From assembly GCA_046726275.1 (NCBI GenBank), contig JBKPAF010000097.1:1-39807 (forward strand): 39,807 nt of DNA, written 5' to 3'. Positions 6,574-14,803 of this stretch are shown in pieces. Position 1 is the stretch's first letter. The number at the start of each line of letters is the position of its first letter. Source of the DNA: DASXTW01 sp046726275. GTDB lineage: Bacteria > Actinomycetota > UBA4738. Made by a program: the position numbers and the translations under genes. Below the pieces are notes generated by a model. It was not told the DNA's origin. It saw nothing but the letters and a program-made list of their open reading frames with translations, and searched no databases.

Positions 6574-9067
6574 CCGTCGCTCGAGGGTCGGGGGCATACG
6601 CTTCCTTCGCGAGGCTGCGCTCGGGTCGATCCTCTGCGTCGCGGCGGTCGTGATCACGGCGGTGGTGGTGGCCTTCACCGGGACGGCGTCGGCTCAGGTC
6701 ACCGGCCCATGCGTCGTGACCATCGAGGGGCGGCCCGTCGGGCAGATCGCGGATTGGCCCGACGCGGTCGAGGTCGACGCGGAAGGAACGATCACCCTGC
6801 AGGGGCTCACGCAGATCCCCATCACCTTCGTGAAGGTCGAGCTCGACTTCGCCGGGATCAAATGGGAGGTCTCGCCGCAACAGAGACAGGTCGCTCGCGA
6901 TCGGTGGACGGTGGTACTGAACGTCGCCGATCACGCCTCCCAGGGGGTCGGGCTGTATCACATCGTCGCGTCCACGGATGGGTGCACGGCTGAAGGGTGG
7001 GTCAACGTCGTCGGGCGGTCGCCCTTCACCACCACCGCCGGCCAAGTCGCCACCGCTGTCCTCGTCCTCGGGCTGGTGCTCCAGGCGATCGGCCTGATCA
7101 GGGCGAAGAGGGGGAAGGGGCTCGCGCTCTCGATGATCGGGGGGATCCCCACAGGCCTGGGAGCTCTGGTGCTCAGCCAGCAGTTCGGAGTGATCCCCGT
7201 GACCATGGGCTGGGTGGCGGTGTGGGCGGTCGGGCCCGGGCTTCTCGGTGGGCTGGCCCGCACCGCGATCGGAGCCCGGAGCCAGCGCACGATACGTGTC
7301 GATTCTCCGACGGGCGCTCATCCGCGCGTCGAGCTTCCCGGCGCCGAGCCACCGACCGGTGCAGAGCCGCGAACCGGGGTCGAACCCGAGCCCTCGGCCA
7401 AGCCGCCGGCCCCAGCCGAGCCGCCGGTGCGCTCCGCGACGCCGCTCCCCACTCGCGCGATGCCGCCCGCACCCCCGGAGGGAGAGCCGGCACACGGAGC
7501 CGACTGGCCCGCCACCCGCGGAGTGAGTCCGGAGCGAGACCCGCCCCGTAGCGCGTACGCGTTGTTGGACTGTCCAGGCGTGGTCGTGGCCGAGGAGGAG
7601 TTCGAGCTCACCGTCGGCATCTCGCCCACCCCCACTCCAGGCGTGACCGGGGGCCCGATGGTCCGGCCCGAAACGAGCGTCGGGCCCTACACGCTCTCCG
7701 TCCAGGTGGTGGCCGACGGGTTCCGCCTCGCCGGCGGCCAAGCCTCGTGGAGACAGGATCTGCTGGTCACCGCCGACGCCCCCTATCCGACCTTCGTGCT
7801 GCGTCTGGCGGCCGAGCCGCAGATCGAGCGCATCAGGCCGAAGGCGATCCAGGCGATGTACTCGGTCGACGGCCAGACGATCGGGATGGCCGTGCGCTCG
7901 GTGGCCGTCGTGCGAAGTCAAGACCTGATCGTCGCCGCCGAGGAGGAGCCCCAGGAAGGCGGCGTCGACATCACGATCCCCTCGGAGAAGACGGCGCCCG
8001 ACCTGACGGTGCGAATCCTCCACAGCCGCTCCGACGGTGAGGGTCGGCTGCTCTGGACCTTCGAGTCGCCCCACCGGATCCCCGCCCCCGATGCCCCGGT
8101 GGTCGCCGACATCGGTCGCAACCCGGAAGCGTTCGCCAAGCAGTTGGTCGAGCAGGTCGCCGTCCACGAGGGACAGCCGGGGCTCTACCAATACCTGATG
8201 GGTGTGGGAAACACCGTCGCGGACCAAGTCCCGCAGGAGTTCTGGGAGGCCCTCCAGGCCATCGGCGGGCAGATCGGTGGCCGTTCTCCCTCGGTCATGT
8301 TCCTCTCAGAGGAGCCCTACGTTCCGTGGGAGCTGGCCGTGGTGGACCCGCCGCTCGACGAGACTCTCCCTCCGTTTCTGTCGGCCCAGGCCAGCGTGGG
8401 GCGATGGGTGCTGGGGCACCGCCGACCCAAGCTGCCGCCGCCCGTCGACGTGAAGGTCGGGGCGCTGGCGGTCGTGTGGGGCGTGTACGACCGGCAGGAA
8501 TGGCGGCTCCTGGAGGCCGAGGACGAGGCCGCCAAGCTCAGGGAGATGTTCGGCGCCCTGTCCGTGGACGCGGAAGCCCAGGCAGTCATCGCCTGCCTCA
8601 AGGGCGACCCGAAGGCGGAGCTCCTCCACTTCGCCGTCCACGGCATCTACAACCCCACGGGTCCCAAGGAAGGCCTGATCCTGGTGGATGGCCGGACCCT
8701 TGATCCGCTCGAGGTCAGAGGGGTCAAGTTCCAGACCGGGCCCTTCGTGTTCCTGAACGCGTGCCAGGTAGGGACCGGGACCACCGTCCTCGGCGACTAC
8801 GCGGGCATGGCCGAGGCCTTCCTGTACGCGGGGGCCGCCGGCGTGGTCGCGCCGCTCTGGTCGATCGACGACGCCCTGGCCAAGGACATCGCCCTGCGGT
8901 TCTACCAGCAGACGCTCGTCGAGGGGCGAACTCCGGCCGAGGTCTTCCGGGCCGAACGAGCCCGCTTCAGGGATTCGCCGGACGTGGCTTCCTCGACGTT
9001 CCTCGCCTACCAGTTTTACGGGAACCCGGCGATGAAGATCAGCCGGGTCTCCTCTCCGCCGGCTTAG
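6551..9067 (+). CDS. Membrane-anchored CHAT domain (caspase-fold) protein with extracytoplasmic domain
   Basis: This is 838 residues from ATG 6551. The order is: signal-like transmembrane segment (about 22-48, ending TASAQ); a ~110-residue beta-rich domain with two cysteines (about 54 and 145); three hydrophobic segments (about 165-183, 192-210, 219-236); a long Pro/Glu-rich linker (about 265-335); a beta domain; and a C-terminal CHAT peptidase (about 500-838). The CHAT dyad is complete: His697 in HFAVHG and Cys738 in LNACQVG, followed by GAAGVVAPLW. CHAT proteins are caspase relatives of signalling and conflict systems. Topology suggests an outside sensor and an inside protease. GTG 6539 and ATG 6560 are alternative starts, all inside the preceding amidohydrolase gene. 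Confidence 0.85.
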   Translation: MASMSTTSRRSRVGGIRFLREAALGSILCVAAVVITAVVVAFTGTASAQVTGPCVVTIEGRPVGQIADWPDAVEVDAEGTITLQGLTQIPITFVKVELDFAGIKWEVSPQQRQVARDRWTVVLNVADHASQGVGLYHIVASTDGCTAEGWVNVVGRSPFTTTAGQVATAVLVLGLVLQAIGLIRAKRGKGLALSMIGGIPTGLGALVLSQQFGVIPVTMGWVAVWAVGPGLLGGLARTAIGARSQRTIRVDSPTGAHPRVELPGAEPPTGAEPRTGVEPEPSAKPPAPAEPPVRSATPLPTRAMPPAPPEGEPAHGADWPATRGVSPERDPPRSAYALLDCPGVVVAEEEFELTVGISPTPTPGVTGGPMVRPETSVGPYTLSVQVVADGFRLAGGQASWRQDLLVTADAPYPTFVLRLAAEPQIERIRPKAIQAMYSVDGQTIGMAVRSVAVVRSQDLIVAAEEEPQEGGVDITIPSEKTAPDLTVRILHSRSDGEGRLLWTFESPHRIPAPDAPVVADIGRNPEAFAKQLVEQVAVHEGQPGLYQYLMGVGNTVADQVPQEFWEALQAIGGQIGGRSPSVMFLSEEPYVPWELAVVDPPLDETLPPFLSAQASVGRWVLGHRRPKLPPPVDVKVGALAVVWGVYDRQEWRLLEAEDEAAKLREMFGALSVDAEAQAVIACLKGDPKAELLHFAVHGIYNPTGPKEGLILVDGRTLDPLEVRGVKFQTGPFVFLNACQVGTGTTVLGDYAGMAEAFLYAGAAGVVAPLWSIDDALAKDIALRFYQQTLVEGRTPAEVFRAERARFRDSPDVASSTFLAYQFYGNPAMKISRVSSPPA

Positions 9068-9723
9068 GCGGCGGGGACGGGATCGACCCCGTCCAGGAAC
9101 CCCCACCAGGCCTCCAGGGCCGACGCCGCGCTGTCGACCGCGGCCGTCGCATCGGCGTCCGAGGCGCCGGAGAGCATCCGCCGTTCCGCGTCGGAGTGTT
9201 CGACGTCCAACGTTGCGTGGAGGTCGAAGAACCGGAGCGTCCTGCCGTCCGCGATCCCATATCTCGCTCTGAGGCCGTCGATCTTGGCCTGGGCGACCTG
9301 GGGCACCTGGCGTTCGTAGGCGTAGACCGCCGCGACCCCGGCCGCCACCGGAGCCTCGCGGCAGGCTCGCCAGTACGTGTCGACGAGACCCTGGGTCCGG
9401 TCGTTCCTGGAGGCGCCCTGAACCTCGGCTCGATCGACGCCGATCCCCTCAGCGAACCTGAGCCACAGCTCGGCGTGATTGGAGTCGCCGTGCTCCTCGT
9501 CCCACAGGTTCTCGAGCAGCGCCTGTCGGATCTCAGGCTGGTCAGACCGACCGTGAAGTGTGGAAAGGAATCGAGGGAAGGTCGACTCGAAGGCGTAGTA
9601 CTGCTTGGCATATTCCTTCAATGCATCCGTGGGGAGCGTGCCGGCCACCCACTTGCGGTAGAAGGAGTGGCCCAGTAGGTGTCGCTGCTCGATCATCGCG
9701 TCGATCCGCTCAACGAGGTCCAT
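9064..9723 (-). CDS. CADD-type heme-oxygenase-like di-metal oxidase (putative p-aminobenzoate synthase)
   Basis: The 219-residue all-helical protein belongs to the TenA/PqqC-like heme-oxygenase-fold di-metal oxidases. Every residue I recall as functional in Chlamydia CADD is present with a constant offset of 5: metal ligands Glu76, His83, Glu137, His169, Asp173 and His176; the self-sacrificed tyrosine at Tyr22; Tyr38; and Lys147 as the proposed amino donor. CADD makes p-aminobenzoate for folate from its own tyrosine, bypassing PabABC. The ungapped match supports the same chemistry here. The start ATG is preceded by GAAAGGA. The stop overlaps that of the CHAT gene by 4 nt, convergently. Function in this organism is inferred. 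Confidence 0.8.
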   Translation of the reverse strand: MDLVERIDAMIEQRHLLGHSFYRKWVAGTLPTDALKEYAKQYYAFESTFPRFLSTLHGRSDQPEIRQALLENLWDEEHGDSNHAELWLRFAEGIGVDRAEVQGASRNDRTQGLVDTYWRACREAPVAAGVAAVYAYERQVPQVAQAKIDGLRARYGIADGRTLRFFDLHATLDVEHSDAERRMLSGASDADATAAVDSAASALEAWWGFLDGVDPVPAA

Positions 9724-9816
9724 GTGGTCGTCCTTTCACGATCGGGAGGGCGGCAGCCTCGCATGGAACGGCGAACAGGGCAAGCGCGCAGGTTAGTAGT
9801 CTTCCGGCTTGCTGTC

Positions 9817-11928
9817 ATGAGCGACGCAGATTCCTTTCCTCGACGCTCCGCCAGGACCCGGAGATTCACCCTCGGCCGGCCCCGCAGCTTCTCGGTGGCC
9901 GCCGACGGTTCCCGGGTGGCGTTCCTCCGGTCTCAGGCCGGGGACGATCCCGTGACCTGCCTCTGCGTCCTCGACGTCGAGGGGGGAGTGGAGAGGCTGG
10001 TGGCCGACCCTCGAACCATGGGGGATGCAGACCTGGAGAAGCTATCCGCCGACGAACGTGCCCGCCGTGAGCGCGCGCGGGAGACCGCGGGTGGGATCGT
10101 GGCCTATGGCGCGGACCCGGACCTCCGGGTGGCCTCGTTCGCGCTTTCGGGCCGGCTCTTCGTGGCCGATCTGGTGGCCGGGGATGTCCGGGAGCTCCCG
10201 GCATCATCACCCGTGTTCGACCCCCGACCCGACCCAACGGGGCGCACCGTCACATACGTCAGCGACGGCTCGCTCCACATCGTGTCGCTGGAAGGCGACG
10301 ACTTCGTCCTGGCCGAGGACGAAGATCCCGACATCGCCTGGGGAGTATCCGAGTTCATCGCCGCGGAGGAGATGGGTCGGTTCCGTGGCTACTGGTGGGC
10401 GCCCGATGGCCGTTCGCTCGCGGTGGCCCGGGTGGACGAGCGGCCCGTCCATGTGTGGCACATCCCGGACCCCTCCGACCCTGCCAAGGAACCGCAGAGA
10501 GTCCGATATCCCGCCGCCGGCACGGCCAACGCCGACGTCTCCCTGTTCGTGATCGAGGTGGAGGGAGGGCGGCGCGAGGTCTCGTGGGATCGAGCGCTGT
10601 TCCCGTATCTCGTACAGGTCACGTGGGGGAGCGGAGAGCCCCTGTGCCTCCTGGTTCAGTCCCGCGACCAAGCGCGGTGGGCGGTCCTGGAAGCCGACCC
10701 CGTCACCGGCGAGACCCGGCCGCTCATTGAACAGAGCGATCCCGCGTGGCTCGAGATCGTCGCGGGGATCCCCGCGTGGACGAGTGACGAGCAATTGGTG
10801 TTCGTCCGGGAGGAAGAAGACACTCGGCGACTCACCATTGCCGACGAGGCAGCGAGCCCGGTGGGCCTCCACGTCCGGCGGGTGGTCCACGCCGGGGACG
10901 GCGTCATCTTCACCGCCTCGGACGAGGATCCCACGGAGGTCCACCTGTGGAGAACGGCAGGGAACGCCGAGCCCGTGGAACGACTGACCGAGCCCCCCGG
11001 CGTACACGACGGGGTCGCCGGCGGCGGCGTCCTGGTTGTCATCTCCGCCCGGATGGATTCGGCGGAGCAAACCACGACCGTCCGGCGAGACGGTGAAACC
11101 ATTGCCACCATCCGGTCGTTCGCCGCGGCTCCGAACCTGGAACCTCGGGTCAGTCTGGCGCGGTACGGGCCGCGAAAGCTCGACGCCGCGCTTCTCCTCC
11201 CACGTAGCCATTCGAGTTCGGCCCCACCTCTGCCGGTGCTGCTCGATCCATACGGAGGCCCGCACTTCCAGCGGGTGCTGAAGGCCCAGGACGCCTTCCT
11301 GCAGTCTCAGTGGCTGGCCGACCAGGGCTTCGCCGTGGTGGTGGCCGACGGCCGGGGGACGCCGGGCCGCGGGACCGCGTGGGAAAAGACCGTCCACCTC
11401 GACCTGGCCACGGCCGCCCTCGAAGACCAGGTGGACGCGTTACATGCGATCGCGAGGGAGAACCCTGAGCTTGACCTCGGCCGGGTCGCCATCCGGGGCT
11501 GGTCCTTCGGCGGGTATCTGGCGGCGTTGGCCGTGCTCCGCAGACCCGACGTCTTCCACGCTGCTGTCGCCGGTGCTCCGGTGACCGATTGGCGCCTGTA
11601 CGACACGCACTACACGGAGCGCTACCTGGGGCACCCCGACGAGAACCCCGACGCCTACCGGCGGAGCTCCCTCCTCGACGAGGCCGCCTCGTTGTCGCGG
11701 CCGCTCTTGCTGATCCATGGGATGGCGGACGACAACGTGGTCGCGGCCCACACCCTCAGGATGTCGCGGGCGCTCCTCGAGGCGGGGCGTCCGCACACCG
11801 TCCTCCCGCTCTCCGGTGTCACCCACATGACCCCCCAGGAGGTCGTGGCGGAGAACCTGCTCGTGCTCCAGGTCGCCTTCCTCCGCCAGGCCTTCGGGAT
11901 CGGCGACCAACCGAGCTCTCAGCGGTAG
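9817..11928 (+). CDS. S9 family serine peptidase, dipeptidyl-peptidase IV-like
   Basis: The 703-residue protein has an N-terminal DPP-IV beta-propeller (about 30-440) and a C-terminal prolyl-oligopeptidase alpha/beta hydrolase. The triad is Ser563 in GWSFGG, Asp638 in GMADDNV and His670 in GVTHM. The propeller contains EFIAAEEMGRFRGYWW, whose double Glu anchors the free N-terminus of substrates in DPP-IV, so it should remove N-terminal dipeptides, probably Xaa-Pro or Xaa-Ala. No signal peptide is apparent, suggesting cytosolic peptide recycling. ATG 9817 is chosen because upstream sequence in this frame overlaps the divergent CADD gene. The stop overlaps the convergent glpX end by 10 nt. Confidence 0.9.
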   Translation: MSDADSFPRRSARTRRFTLGRPRSFSVAADGSRVAFLRSQAGDDPVTCLCVLDVEGGVERLVADPRTMGDADLEKLSADERARRERARETAGGIVAYGADPDLRVASFALSGRLFVADLVAGDVRELPASSPVFDPRPDPTGRTVTYVSDGSLHIVSLEGDDFVLAEDEDPDIAWGVSEFIAAEEMGRFRGYWWAPDGRSLAVARVDERPVHVWHIPDPSDPAKEPQRVRYPAAGTANADVSLFVIEVEGGRREVSWDRALFPYLVQVTWGSGEPLCLLVQSRDQARWAVLEADPVTGETRPLIEQSDPAWLEIVAGIPAWTSDEQLVFVREEEDTRRLTIADEAASPVGLHVRRVVHAGDGVIFTASDEDPTEVHLWRTAGNAEPVERLTEPPGVHDGVAGGGVLVVISARMDSAEQTTTVRRDGETIATIRSFAAAPNLEPRVSLARYGPRKLDAALLLPRSHSSSAPPLPVLLDPYGGPHFQRVLKAQDAFLQSQWLADQGFAVVVADGRGTPGRGTAWEKTVHLDLATAALEDQVDALHAIARENPELDLGRVAIRGWSFGGYLAALAVLRRPDVFHAAVAGAPVTDWRLYDTHYTERYLGHPDENPDAYRRSSLLDEAASLSRPLLLIHGMADDNVVAAHTLRMSRALLEAGRPHTVLPLSGVTHMTPQEVVAENLLVLQVAFLRQAFGIGDQPSSQR

Positions 11929-12941
11929 GCGATCCCGGAGAACTTCATCAGCTTCTCGAACGAGTGCGTCGCCTCGATGCGCCGGACGGTCCCCGACCGT
12001 GACCGCATCACCAGCGAGTCCGTGATCGCGCCGCTGTCCGTGTACATGACCCCTTTCAGAAGCGCTCCGGTGGTCACGCCTGTGGCGGCGACGAAGACGT
12101 CCCGCCCCGCTACCAGGTCGTCCGTGGTCAGGACCTTGTCGACGTCGTAGCCCGTGTCCACGAGCTTCTGTCGCTCATCGTCGTTGCGAGGCCACAGCCT
12201 CCCCTGCATCCCACCGCCCAGGCACTTCAACGCCGCGGCCGAGATCACGCCCTCCGGAGTTCCTCCCACTCCCATCAGCAGGTCGACGGCGCTCTCCTCG
12301 CGGGCCGCCGCGATGGCCGGAGCGACGTCGCCATCCGTGATCAACAGGACCTTCGCTCCCACCTCCCGCAAGCCGGAGATGAGCCCTTCGTGCCGGTCCC
12401 GGTCGAGTACCACCACCACGATGTCCTCGGGGTCGACGCCCTTCACCTTGGCGGCCCGGCGCACGCTCTCCTGAGGTGGCGCCTCGATGTCGATGGCGTC
12501 CAGCAGCTCGGGGCCACAGGCGATCTTGTCCATGTACACAGCGGCGCCTGGAAAGAACATCGTGTCCCGCTCGGCCACGGCCACAACAGCGATGGCGTTC
12601 GGCATGCCTCGGGCAGTCAGCCGGGTCCCCTCCAACGGGTCCACGGCCACATCCACCTGGGGGCCTTGACCGTTTCCCACTTGTTCGCCGTTGAACAGCA
12701 TCGGGGCCTGGTCCTTCTCACCCTCCCCGATCACGACCACCCCATCCATCGACACCGTGTCGAGCATCAGGCGCATGGCGTCGACGGCAGCCTGGTCGGC
12801 ACTCTCCTTCTCGCCTCGCCCCACCCAGCGCCCGGCCGCCAGGGCCGCGGCCTCGGTGACCCGAACGAGCTCGAGGGCCAGATTGCGGTCTGGAGCCCCC
12901 GGGGGCGGCTCCGGGAGGGCTGACGTTTCCTGACCGGTCAT
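11919..12941 (-). CDS. glpX: Class II fructose-1,6-bisphosphatase
   Basis: The 340-residue protein matches GlpX along its length: LELVRVTEAAALAAGRWVGRG near the start, GVVVIGEGEKD, the metal site VDVAVDPLEGT, LITDGDVAPAI, and MGVGGTPEGVISAAALKCLGG. It hydrolyses fructose-1,6-bisphosphate in gluconeogenesis and is the usual FBPase of Actinomycetota. GAAGGGG upstream of ATG 12941 is the ribosome binding site. It follows gpsA by 4 nt on the same strand, so triose-phosphate/glycerol and gluconeogenic steps are co-expressed. The 3' end overlaps the convergent S9 peptidase gene. Confidence 0.95.
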   Translation of the reverse strand: MTGQETSALPEPPPGAPDRNLALELVRVTEAAALAAGRWVGRGEKESADQAAVDAMRLMLDTVSMDGVVVIGEGEKDQAPMLFNGEQVGNGQGPQVDVAVDPLEGTRLTARGMPNAIAVVAVAERDTMFFPGAAVYMDKIACGPELLDAIDIEAPPQESVRRAAKVKGVDPEDIVVVVLDRDRHEGLISGLREVGAKVLLITDGDVAPAIAAAREESAVDLLMGVGGTPEGVISAAALKCLGGGMQGRLWPRNDDERQKLVDTGYDVDKVLTTDDLVAGRDVFVAATGVTTGALLKGVMYTDSGAITDSLVMRSRSGTVRRIEATHSFEKLMKFSGIAYR

Positions 12942-12945
12942 GTCT

Positions 12946-13941
12946 TCACCCCTTCAGGCAGTCCAGCACCCTGGCTGCGGGGGCGCCTTCGAACACGATC
13001 TTATGGACCTGCTCCAGGAACGGCAGGACCAGTCCCTTGCCCTCGACGAGTACGGCTACCTCCCTCGAGGACGCTACTCCCTCGACGGTCATCCCTTTCG
13101 CGGTCAGGTCCGCCAGCGCGTCGTCCGGGGGGATGCCCTCCCCGAGCAGCTCCCCGAACAGCCGGTTGCGCCCGCCGAGCATGGTAACCAGGACGTCGCC
13201 CATGCCCGCGAGCCCCGTCGCCGTCTCCTTCCTTCCCCCCAGCGCCACCACGAACTCGACGAGCTCCGCGCAGGCTTGGGTGAAGAGCGCTGACTTCGCG
13301 TTGCGGTACTCGAACCCCACGCCCTTCCCGAGCCCATCCAGGATCCCCAGGCCGATCGCCGCGACGTTCTTGGCCACCATGGAGTACTCCACGCCGGGCA
13401 GGTCGTCGGAGATGGTCACGTGATAGGCGGACGTGCGGAACGCTGCTGCGGCGACCTCGGCCGCTTGATGGTCGGCCGACGCGAACACCACCCCGCAGGG
13501 AAGACCCTGGGCAACCTCGGGAGCCAGACAGGGACCACCGATCGAGATGACCCGTTTGTGACCGACCTCCTCCCCGTACACCTCGGACATCCTGACCAGG
13601 GTGTCGGGCTCGAGGCCCTTGGCCACGCCGACGACGATCGGGAGTGGCCGGCCGCCATCCGTAACGATCCGGGCCAGCGTCCGGGCGCCGCCGGCATGCG
13701 CGCCCATGACGGCGATCTCTACGTCTCGGGCAGCCTCGTCCAGGCCATCCGGTCCCAGCACAGTCAGGGATTCGGGAAGGAACTCGGGGAGGGAAGGGTG
13801 CCGGCGCTGGTCGAGCAGATCGCTCAGAACCCTCTGATCGAACTCGCTCGCCCAGAGCACCGTCGGGTTGCCCTTGCGCGCGAGATGCATCGCGAGCGCT
13901 GTGCCGATCGCCCCGGCGCCGAAGACGGTCGTCCTCGCCAC
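12946..13941 (-). CDS. gpsA: NAD(P)-dependent glycerol-3-phosphate dehydrogenase
   Basis: The 331-residue protein has the Rossmann motif GAGAIG (residues 8-13), VAKGLE with Lys108, SIGGPCLAPEVAQG, and the catalytic Lys191 in SMVAKNV, followed by helices typical of the family. It reduces dihydroxyacetone phosphate to sn-glycerol-3-phosphate for phospholipid synthesis. The GTG start at 13941 is set by alignment to the family N-terminus. No ribosome binding site precedes it, but a TATCCT hexamer lies 7 nt upstream, so the mRNA may be leaderless. The stop is 4 nt before glpX. The open frame continues upstream into the response-regulator gene, but that part is only an out-of-frame shadow. Confidence 0.93.
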   Translation of the reverse strand: MARTTVFGAGAIGTALAMHLARKGNPTVLWASEFDQRVLSDLLDQRRHPSLPEFLPESLTVLGPDGLDEAARDVEIAVMGAHAGGARTLARIVTDGGRPLPIVVGVAKGLEPDTLVRMSEVYGEEVGHKRVISIGGPCLAPEVAQGLPCGVVFASADHQAAEVAAAAFRTSAYHVTISDDLPGVEYSMVAKNVAAIGLGILDGLGKGVGFEYRNAKSALFTQACAELVEFVVALGGRKETATGLAGMGDVLVTMLGGRNRLFGELLGEGIPPDDALADLTAKGMTVEGVASSREVAVLVEGKGLVLPFLEQVHKIVFEGAPAARVLDCLKG

Positions 13942-13948
13942 GCCGGGC

Positions 13949-13954
13949 AGGATA
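13949..13954 (-). promoter_or_regulatory. Candidate -10 element for leaderless gpsA-glpX mRNA
   Basis: On the minus strand, TATCCT ends 7 nt before the gpsA GTG, which has no Shine-Dalgarno. No recognisable -35 lies at the expected distance. Support comes mainly from the same arrangement at other operon heads in this window. Confidence 0.3.
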
Positions 13955-13993
13955 ACCCGCGCGGGGACAGCCGATGCCCGGGGCGACGAAGCT

Positions 13994-14665
13994 CTAGACG
14001 GAGATGGCGCCGTTGCGCACGGCGAAGGCCACGGCCTCCAGCTTCGAATGGACGCCGAGCTTGCCGAGGAGGTTCCGTACGTGGGTCTGGACGGTCTGCG
14101 GGCTGATGAATAGCCGGGCGGCGATGTCGTCGTTGCGCAGGCCTTCAGAGAGCAGGGTGAGGATCTCCCGCTCGCGATCGGTGAGCTGGGACAGCAGGAG
14201 TTGGGCATCGCGGCGGCGCTCGCGCTCCCGGGCGACCTGCGGGAGGAGGCGAGCCAGAGCAACCCGGTCGACCAGGATCTCTCCCGAGGCCGCCGCGCGG
14301 ATCGCGCCCAGCAGCTCGTCGACGCCCTCGGTCTTGCGCAGGAATCCGGAAGCTCCCGCCTCCACGGCTTCCACCAACAGCCGCTCGTCCTCGTGGGCCG
14401 TCATCACCACCACCTGGGTCTCGGGCGAGATCTGTTTGATGTGGCGGGTGGCCTCGATGCCGCTCATCGAGCCCTTGAACTCGATGTCCATGAGCACGAC
14501 GTCGGGACGATGTTCCTTGACGAGGTCGACGGCCGCCTCGGAGGTATGGACCGGGGGGAGGAGGTTCATGCCAGGATCGTGACTCACCACCCGCTCGAGC
14601 GTATCGGTGAGAAGGCGGTGATCGTCGCAGATCAGGAGCTTGATCTCTCCCCGGCCGTCGTTCAT
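13994..14665 (-). CDS. NarL/LuxR-family response regulator
   Basis: The 223-residue protein has a receiver domain (about 8-125) with acidic pocket Asp14/Asp15, phospho-acceptor Asp60 in VVLMDIEF, Thr89 in MTAHED and Lys111 in FLRKTEG. A charged linker and a LuxR-type helix-turn-helix (about 155-215) follow, with LTDREREILTLLSEGL and ISPQTVQTHVRNLLGKLGV. It should be phosphorylated by a histidine kinase, none of which is encoded nearby, so it is an orphan. ATG 14665 is preceded by AAGGGGA; an ATG at 14713 in frame is less supported. It is divergent from the hydroxy-acid oxidase and lies 52 nt upstream of gpsA, so it could act on either. Confidence 0.9.
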   Translation of the reverse strand: MNDGRGEIKLLICDDHRLLTDTLERVVSHDPGMNLLPPVHTSEAAVDLVKEHRPDVVLMDIEFKGSMSGIEATRHIKQISPETQVVVMTAHEDERLLVEAVEAGASGFLRKTEGVDELLGAIRAAASGEILVDRVALARLLPQVARERERRRDAQLLLSQLTDREREILTLLSEGLRNDDIAARLFISPQTVQTHVRNLLGKLGVHSKLEAVAFAVRNGAISV

Positions 14666-14791
14666 GGGTCCCCTTCCCCCGGGCAGGCGATCGTCCGTCC
14701 CCAGCATAGACACGTCGCTGGAGATATCGGCGAACCGGGCCGCCCGCAGTAGGCGCCCGGCCCTCCTCGTTCACCTACTCGAAGTGGCGGC

Positions 14792-14797
14792 TACGAT
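14792..14797 (+). promoter_or_regulatory. Candidate -10 element for the hydroxy-acid oxidase operon
   Basis: TACGAT lies 6 nt before ATG 14804. A TTCACC 16 nt upstream of it (14770-14775) could serve as a weak -35. The AGGA just before the ATG is too close to act as a ribosome binding site, so a leaderless transcript is likely. Confidence 0.4.
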
Positions 14798-14803
14798 GCA
14801 GGA

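Noticed and set aside
6392..8227. A 611-codon open frame on the minus strand opposite the CHAT gene
   Set aside because: It covers amidohydrolase and CHAT coding sequence in reverse, is rich in Arg/Gly/Pro/His and has no recognisable domain; a shadow frame.
12946..14262. A 438-residue reading of the gpsA frame
   Set aside because: The extra N-terminal part is an out-of-frame reading of the response-regulator gene. The family N-terminus begins at GTG 13941.
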